Shown here: positions 60,975-64,000 of the stretch, one piece after another
Layout: each line of letters opens with the position of its first letter
How positions within the stretch are numbered: position 1 is the first letter of the stretch
Assembly (NCBI GenBank): GCA_947304155.1
Contig: CAMZAD010000002.1
Span: 152,647-216,646, forward strand
Reading direction: 5' to 3'
Length of the DNA stretch: 64,000 bases
Origin: an uncultured Candidatus Saccharibacteria bacterium
GTDB lineage: Bacteria > Patescibacteriota > Saccharimonadia > Saccharimonadales > Saccharimonadaceae
The notes under the pieces: generated by a model
Seen by the model: the letters and a program-made list of their open reading frames with translations, nothing else
What the model was told of the DNA's origin: nothing
The model's database searches: none
Made by a program: the position numbers and the translations under genes

Positions 60975-63437
60975 ATGGAACGACTTATTAAGGGATTTAA
61001 ACCAGAAAATTACAATATTGAGCTTCGTATCAATAAATATACTGAAGAAGTTCAAGGTCATGTCATAATTTCTGGTGAAAAAGTTGGCGACAGCCTCAAA
61101 CTCCATTCTAAAGACCAGAAAATTATCAGTGTCGTCGTTAATGACGAACGCAAAAAGTTCCAATCAGGCAACCACATTCTTGAGATTTTTGATGTCGAAA
61201 ACGGCGCAGTTAAGATTGATATTAAATATAGCTTCCATCTTGCGCACGATATGGAAGGTGTTTACCTCTCTACTTATAATCTCGACGGCAAGGAGGAGCG
61301 CATCGTTTCAACTCAATTCGAGAGTCACTATGCTCGCGAAGGTTTCCCGTGCGTCGATGAGCCAGAAGCTAAAGCTACTTTTGACCTTAAAATCATCGCT
61401 ACTGACCCTGAAGATACGATTATCGGCAACATGCCAATTAAAAGCGAGCGCGTGCTTGAGTATACTTCAGTTGACCCAGATGAAAATCCGGAAGGCGGCG
61501 TCAACCTCGATACGAAGGTTAAGCGCAAAATTGTTGAATTTGAAACCACTCCAAAGATGTCGACTTATCTTGTTGCTTTCGTGATGGGCCGCTTTAATAA
61601 AGTTTCAACTATTACGACTCATGGTGTTGAAATTAATACCTACGCTGTTTTAAATCAATCGAAATCAATGCTTAAATTCCCAAGCCAAATTGCGGCGGAA
61701 GTAATTGATTTTTATGATGATTTGTTTGATGTAAAATATCCTTTGCCAAAGCTCGACCAGGTGGCAATTCCAGATTTCGAAGCTGGCGCCATGGAAAACT
61801 GGGGACTTGTGACTTATCGTGAATCTTGTCTCCTTGCAGATGAAAAAACGCCAAAACACAAGAGAGATTATGTTGCGACCGTGATTGCACACGAACTTTC
61901 ACATCAGTGGTTTGGTAACCTTGTGACGATGAAATGGTGGGAATATCTCTGGTTGAATGAGTCGTTTGCAAATATGATGGAATATTACGCAATTGACAAA
62001 CTCCATCCAGATTGGAATATTTGGGAAGAATATTACACCTACGACTGTCTTTCTGCTCTGATGAAGGACGCTATCCCTGGTGTTCAACCAGTTCAACAAG
62101 ATATTGACGACCCAGATGAGATTGCAACCCTCTTTGATGGCTCAATTGTCTACGCTAAAGGTTCTCGCTTGATGCGTATGTTGATGCGTATTATGGGCGA
62201 GCGCAGCTTCTTTGCCGGTTTGAAGAGCTACTTCAAAAAGCACAAATACGGCAATACTACCGGTGATGACCTCTGGGCAGCTTTGCAACCACATGCTGAT
62301 TTTGATGTTAAAGAGTTCATGGATGCCTGGATTACTCAACCTGGTTATCCAATGCTCACCGATATGGCTCAGCAGCGCTTCATGATTAACGGTGCAACTG
62401 ATGATAGTAGATGGCCACTTCCTAAGATTATGGACGATATGTCTGGCCACTATATTATTAACCTTTCTGCCCCAGAATTTGAAGAAAAAATTGCTAGATT
62501 TGATAAACTCACGACCGAACAGCGCCTCCGCCTCTTGATTGACCGCCATCTTTTGTCGCTTACCCCTGTTGTTTCAACCGGCTCATTGATGGATTTGCTT
62601 CCAAAGTTTAAAGAAGAAACTTCTGAAGCAGTCTTCGATATTGTGGCAAACATTATGGGTAGCCTTAAGGTATTCGCTACACCAGATACTGAGTATCACC
62701 CAATCTTGCAACAGTATATATATAATATAGTCGCGCCAAATATTAAGCGTCTTGGTTTTAAGCCAAAACGCGGTGAAGATCAAAATGACACTAAACTTAG
62801 AAATATTGTTCTAGCTTTCGCGCTCTATGCGGACGACAAAAAGACAATTGACGCTTTATCTGAGCTCTGGAATGACGATTTAATGGAGATTAATCACGAA
62901 ATCAGAAGCCTAGCAATCGAGGCAAAATTCAAGCAAACAGATGAAGCAACCTTTGATTATCTCTTAAAGATGCACAATGAAATTGCTGACCCATCTATTA
63001 AAGCTGAGATTATTATGGCGATTTCCGATGCCAAAAAGCCTAAAAATGTTGAAAAATTGCTAAATCTCTTGAAAAAGCCAGATATTATCAAGCCACAAGA
63101 TCACCTCAGATTATATATGTGCATGCTTGCAAATTTCTGGACCAGGGAAAAGGCGATTGATTGGCTCTATGAAAACTGGAAATATGTCGAAGATACTATC
63201 TCTGATAAACACACTGATGACTATATTAGGGCCGCTGCGAAGTATATTAGAGATGACGAACACGCCGAAAGATTCTTCAACTTCTTCGATCCAATGGTTG
63301 AAAATCCAGTGTTAACAAGGGTAATTAATGTGGCTCATGTAGACGTTGCAGCCCGCATCCGCTGGATTCAGAGCGATCAAGGTGGCATTAGAAGCCGCTT
63401 GAGAGCCTTTAGAGACGCCCAAAAAGACCAAAAATAA
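60975..63437 (+). CDS. M1 family aminopeptidase
   Basis: GAMENWGLVTYRE; VIAHELSHQWFGNLVT. Confidence 0.95.
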   Translation: MERLIKGFKPENYNIELRINKYTEEVQGHVIISGEKVGDSLKLHSKDQKIISVVVNDERKKFQSGNHILEIFDVENGAVKIDIKYSFHLAHDMEGVYLSTYNLDGKEERIVSTQFESHYAREGFPCVDEPEAKATFDLKIIATDPEDTIIGNMPIKSERVLEYTSVDPDENPEGGVNLDTKVKRKIVEFETTPKMSTYLVAFVMGRFNKVSTITTHGVEINTYAVLNQSKSMLKFPSQIAAEVIDFYDDLFDVKYPLPKLDQVAIPDFEAGAMENWGLVTYRESCLLADEKTPKHKRDYVATVIAHELSHQWFGNLVTMKWWEYLWLNESFANMMEYYAIDKLHPDWNIWEEYYTYDCLSALMKDAIPGVQPVQQDIDDPDEIATLFDGSIVYAKGSRLMRMLMRIMGERSFFAGLKSYFKKHKYGNTTGDDLWAALQPHADFDVKEFMDAWITQPGYPMLTDMAQQRFMINGATDDSRWPLPKIMDDMSGHYIINLSAPEFEEKIARFDKLTTEQRLRLLIDRHLLSLTPVVSTGSLMDLLPKFKEETSEAVFDIVANIMGSLKVFATPDTEYHPILQQYIYNIVAPNIKRLGFKPKRGEDQNDTKLRNIVLAFALYADDKKTIDALSELWNDDLMEINHEIRSLAIEAKFKQTDEATFDYLLKMHNEIADPSIKAEIIMAISDAKKPKNVEKLLNLLKKPDIIKPQDHLRLYMCMLANFWTREKAIDWLYENWKYVEDTISDKHTDDYIRAAAKYIRDDEHAERFFNFFDPMVENPVLTRVINVAHVDVAARIRWIQSDQGGIRSRLRAFRDAQKDQK

Positions 63438-63454
63438 CAGATAAAACCAAGAAA

Positions 63455-63477
63455 AAACGGCCGAAAGGCCGTTTTTG
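63455..63477 (+). terminator. Rho-independent terminator
   Basis: AACGGCC-gaaa-GGCCGTTTTT. Confidence 0.88.
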
Positions 63478-63479
63478 GA

Positions 63480-63623
63480 CTAAATGTCCATGAAGTTGCC
63501 GCTATTAAAGATACTATCGAAGATACTGTATAATGCAGCGAGTATCACCTTAAGCACCAGTAACAAGTAAGGTAAGACTAAAACTCCAGCAACAATTAAT
63601 AAAAATAATATTCCACCACTCAT
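63480..63623 (-). CDS. Small membrane protein, 47 aa
   Basis: GGGAGGG SD; MSGGILFLLIVAGVLVLPYLLLVLKVILAALYSIFDSIFNSGNFMDI. Confidence 0.55.
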   Translation of the reverse strand: MSGGILFLLIVAGVLVLPYLLLVLKVILAALYSIFDSIFNSGNFMDI

Positions 63624-63752
63624 ACTTTTCCCTCCCTTATCGGTATGTTTACGTGATATGTCTATATTATAGCACAAAACGCTAAAAAAGTCAATAATCT
63701 ACCCCTATTAGAACTGGTTCCAAATAAAATCAAAAAATCTTCAAAAAAAGTC

Positions 63753-63781
63753 TTGCATTTATCATTTATGCGTGATACAAT
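63753..63781 (+). promoter_or_regulatory. Promoter TTGCAT-17-(TGa)TACAAT
   Basis: -35 63753-63758, -10 63776-63781. Confidence 0.7.
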
Positions 63782-63787
63782 AAGTAT

Positions 63788-64000
63788 CAAGTTAAACAAG
63801 TTAGCTTTGCTAACCTCTGTGAAAAAGAGAAACACTGCGAGGAAATCCAGAAACGGATATTCAATAAACGCTCGCTCGTAGAGATACGTAAGAAGCGTTG
63901 TTTTAAATAGTGTTTCATTTAACAATTAGACAACGATGAAAAAATAGACTTGCATCTTAATTAGTATCGAACTTCGATTGCTAGTTAAGTCAATGCATAA
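63788..64000 (+). ncRNA. Candidate structured RNA running off the right edge
   Basis: Strong promoter; hairpins GTTAGCtttGCTAAC, AACGCT/AGCGTT, long stem 63951-63964/63981-63997; no ORF on plus strand. Confidence 0.45.

Noticed and set aside
63662-63925. Minus ORF 63662-63925 (87 aa)
   Set aside because: Antisense to a strongly promoted structured region; no SD or leaderless signal at its start.
63788-64000. Firm call of RNase P RNA
   Set aside because: Only a loose GAGGAAA-UCC resemblance is visible and the RNA leaves the window; left as an unassigned ncRNA.

Overview
A 64 kb bacterial chromosomal window. Gene content and architecture suggest Candidatus Saccharibacteria/TM7 (Patescibacteria); this is inference, and there is no rRNA here to confirm it. 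Housekeeping genes recognised: hisS, ligA, eno, a UvrC-like gene, secG, uppS, typA, tatD, a cysteine desulfurase-MnmA fusion, a short alaS, an M1 aminopeptidase, htpX and lemA. There are seven tRNA genes (Phe, Cys, Leu-TAA, Gly-GCC, Leu-GAG, Gly-CCC, Pro) plus tRNA-Lys. A large share encodes secreted or surface proteins: InlB-type repeats with a C-terminal tyrosine phosphatase, an extracellular metallo-beta-lactamase fold, a C39-like peptidase, a DUF916-like protein, and three tandem FISUMP-type paralogs. Main leads: (1) a leaderless peptide ORF plus mutually exclusive hairpins upstream of an MFS exporter; (2) a fixed 6-nt spacing between the -10 box and the ATG at 14 starts, implying widespread leaderless mRNAs; (3) a divergent gene pair (33.8-35.7 kb) carrying four copies of an unrecognised module; (4) two surface proteins in which a VPDTG-like anchor is followed by an internal signal-peptide-like segment and an enzyme, resembling polyproteins; (5) an MMPL transporter with a repeated module inserted in its extracytoplasmic region; (6) structured orphan RNAs, including a ~60-nt promoter-hairpin-terminator unit with a C6 loop; (7) partial 3' duplications of two tRNA genes, one rebuilt into a terminator. 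No CRISPR array, transposase, reverse transcriptase or rRNA was seen.
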